A stretch of DNA of 64,000 nt. Source: Akkermansia muciniphila. GTDB taxonomy: Bacteria; Verrucomicrobiota; Verrucomicrobiia; Verrucomicrobiales; Akkermansiaceae. Below, one piece after another: positions 63,100 through 64,000 of this stretch. Where the stretch lies: contig CAMDCV010000021.1 in NCBI GenBank assembly GCA_945890645.1, positions 1-64,000 on the forward strand. The letters run 5' to 3'. Position 1 is the stretch's first letter; each line of letters starts with the position of its first letter. Position numbers and translations under genes: made by a program. The notes beneath the pieces are model-generated. The model did no database searches and had not been told where the DNA came from. It saw nothing but the letters and a program-made list of their open reading frames with translations.

Positions 63100-64000
63100 T
63101 CAGGCGAGGAAGCGGCTTATTGCACCGGTTTGTTCGAGGCGGTTGCGCTGCATGACTTGGTCGAGATCGCCGTAGTGCTTGATGGGGTTGCCGTAGGCGT
63201 TGAGGAGGGTGGTGTACCAGTTGCTCAGGGTCTTGTGGCCTTCGGTGCCGTGGAAAGGCAGGCGGATGTAGCGGCCGGCGAGGTCGAGTTTCGATTTTTT
63301 CCCGGACAAGACGATCATGGGCGCCTCGGTGTCCGGGGCGTGGTGGCCTGCGCCGGTCTCGGGCATGTAGATGATGGTGGTGTTGTCAAACAGGGTGCCA
63401 CTGCCTTCGGGGATGGCCTTGAGTTTGGTGACCATGGTCTCGATCTGTTTCATGTGGTGGGCCTGCATGTGGGCGCGCATGGCGAGCGCACCATCATCGG
63501 CGGCGTGACCGATGGCATGGATGCTGGTCTTGGCTTCGTTTTCGGGGAGGGTGGCGATGTCGGTGCCGAGGTCGTCGATGGTGTAGGTGACAACGTTGGT
63601 GAGGCCGGAGGCGAGGGCGGCGATGATGATGTCGGTGAAGGCGGCTTGTTTCTGAAGGAGCGTGGCGTCGAGGCCGCCGTTTTCGTGAATGGAATCGAGC
63701 TTGGGAAGGTGCTTTTTGATGGTGTCGCCGAAAGTGGCGACTTTTTGGTTGCGCTCGCGGATGGCTTCGAGGGCGCGGACTTGGTTGTCGATCTTGATGC
63801 GCTCTTCGCCGTCGAGGTTCTTGAGGCTGAGGGATTCCTCGTCGCGGAGGTAGTCGAGTAGGGAATTGTCGGACTCGACGGCGTTTTGGTTGGTGACGGA
63901 TTTGAAGAGTTCGTTGTACGCTGTCATCGGATCGGCGTAGCAGTAGTTGCGCTGCTGTGCGCCGGGGGCGGAGTATCCGGAGACGATGCCGGTGCGGAAC
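63100..64000 (-). CDS. DUF1552 family protein, C-terminal part (continues past window)
   Basis: The frame is open to the window end (reading YSAPGAQQRNYCYADPM upstream of an internal Met at 63927), so the gene starts outside. Typical DUF1552 features are NSLLDYLRDEE, a long helical segment (LDGEERIKIDNQVRALEAIR), SGTLFDNTTIIYMPETGAGH and the end HKTLSNWYTTLLNAYG. The first half, usually with a Tat signal, is not visible. This gene is intact here, unlike the interrupted copy at 30880. A DUF1592 partner is expected just upstream, outside the window. Four bp separate its stop from an in-frame ATG of the next gene at 63095. Confidence 0.85.
   Translation of the reverse strand, partial: FRTGIVSGYSAPGAQQRNYCYADPMTAYNELFKSVTNQNAVESDNSLLDYLRDEESLSLKNLDGEERIKIDNQVRALEAIRERNQKVATFGDTIKKHLPKLDSIHENGGLDATLLQKQAAFTDIIIAALASGLTNVVTYTIDDLGTDIATLPENEAKTSIHAIGHAADDGALAMRAHMQAHHMKQIETMVTKLKAIPEGSGTLFDNTTIIYMPETGAGHHAPDTEAPMIVLSGKKSKLDLAGRYIRLPFHGTEGHKTLSNWYTTLLNAYGNPIKHYGDLDQVMQRNRLEQTGAISRFLA

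Overview
The window looks like a chromosome segment of a verrucomicrobium, probably Verrucomicrobiaceae or a close relative. The support is the gene mix: paired DUF1592/DUF1552 secreted proteins, DUF6288 proteins, SHD1-like domains, ECF sigma factors with their own transmembrane extensions, ECF sigma/Ser-Thr kinase pairs, DKNYY and DUF3592 proteins, and the 3' end of a PEP-CTERM gene. GC is moderate to high and clearly lower around 32.3-36.6 kb and 41.5-42.3 kb. I saw no rRNA, tRNA, CRISPR array, integrase or transposase gene.

Region 1 (0.2-24.6 kb) is dominated by envelope signalling. Four ECF sigma genes lie within 21.4 kb (380, 8446, 13606, and 21758 on the minus strand). Two carry a membrane span and an extracytoplasmic domain; two are followed immediately by a membrane Ser/Thr kinase. 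Around them are exported or anchored proteins, several of which share the extracytoplasmic domain of the neighbouring regulator. The clearest case is the minus-strand operon 24201->18037, where the kinase sensor domain recurs in two separate secreted proteins. A two-gene module of anchored helical-repeat proteins (5824-8292) is duplicated at 15428-17983, and a decayed fragment remains at 24330-24581.

Region 2 (24.7-32.3 kb) holds a tail-specific protease, a homocysteine S-methyltransferase, and a DUF1592/DUF1552 pair whose second gene has an in-frame amber codon. Region 3 (32.3-36.6 kb) is AT-richer and looks acquired: a start-less Phd/YefM antitoxin remnant, a consensus-like promoter, a perfect 22-bp palindrome, and a two-gene operon of P-loop ATPases, the second ending in seven near-identical TPR units. 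This is the best candidate for an undescribed system. Region 4 (36.6-43.8 kb) has a heterodimeric ABC exporter, an SGNH hydrolase, a HigBA-type toxin-antitoxin pair, and a phosphoesterase/CDP-alcohol phosphatidyltransferase pair.

Region 5 (43.8-64 kb) is devoted to polysaccharides and secreted proteins. GH30 and GH10 enzymes are divergent, followed by a phytase-like esterase and a GNAT acetyltransferase. Then comes a 14.6-kb minus-strand run: DUF1552 (cut by the window edge), three DUF6288 proteins, a chondroitinase-B-like PL6 lyase, a SASA-type carbohydrate esterase with an inserted domain, and a transglutaminase-like protein. I read this run as a locus for binding, deacetylating and cleaving an acetylated, uronate-containing glycan. 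Decayed trmL 3' ends occur at both 0.2 kb and 58.5 kb.
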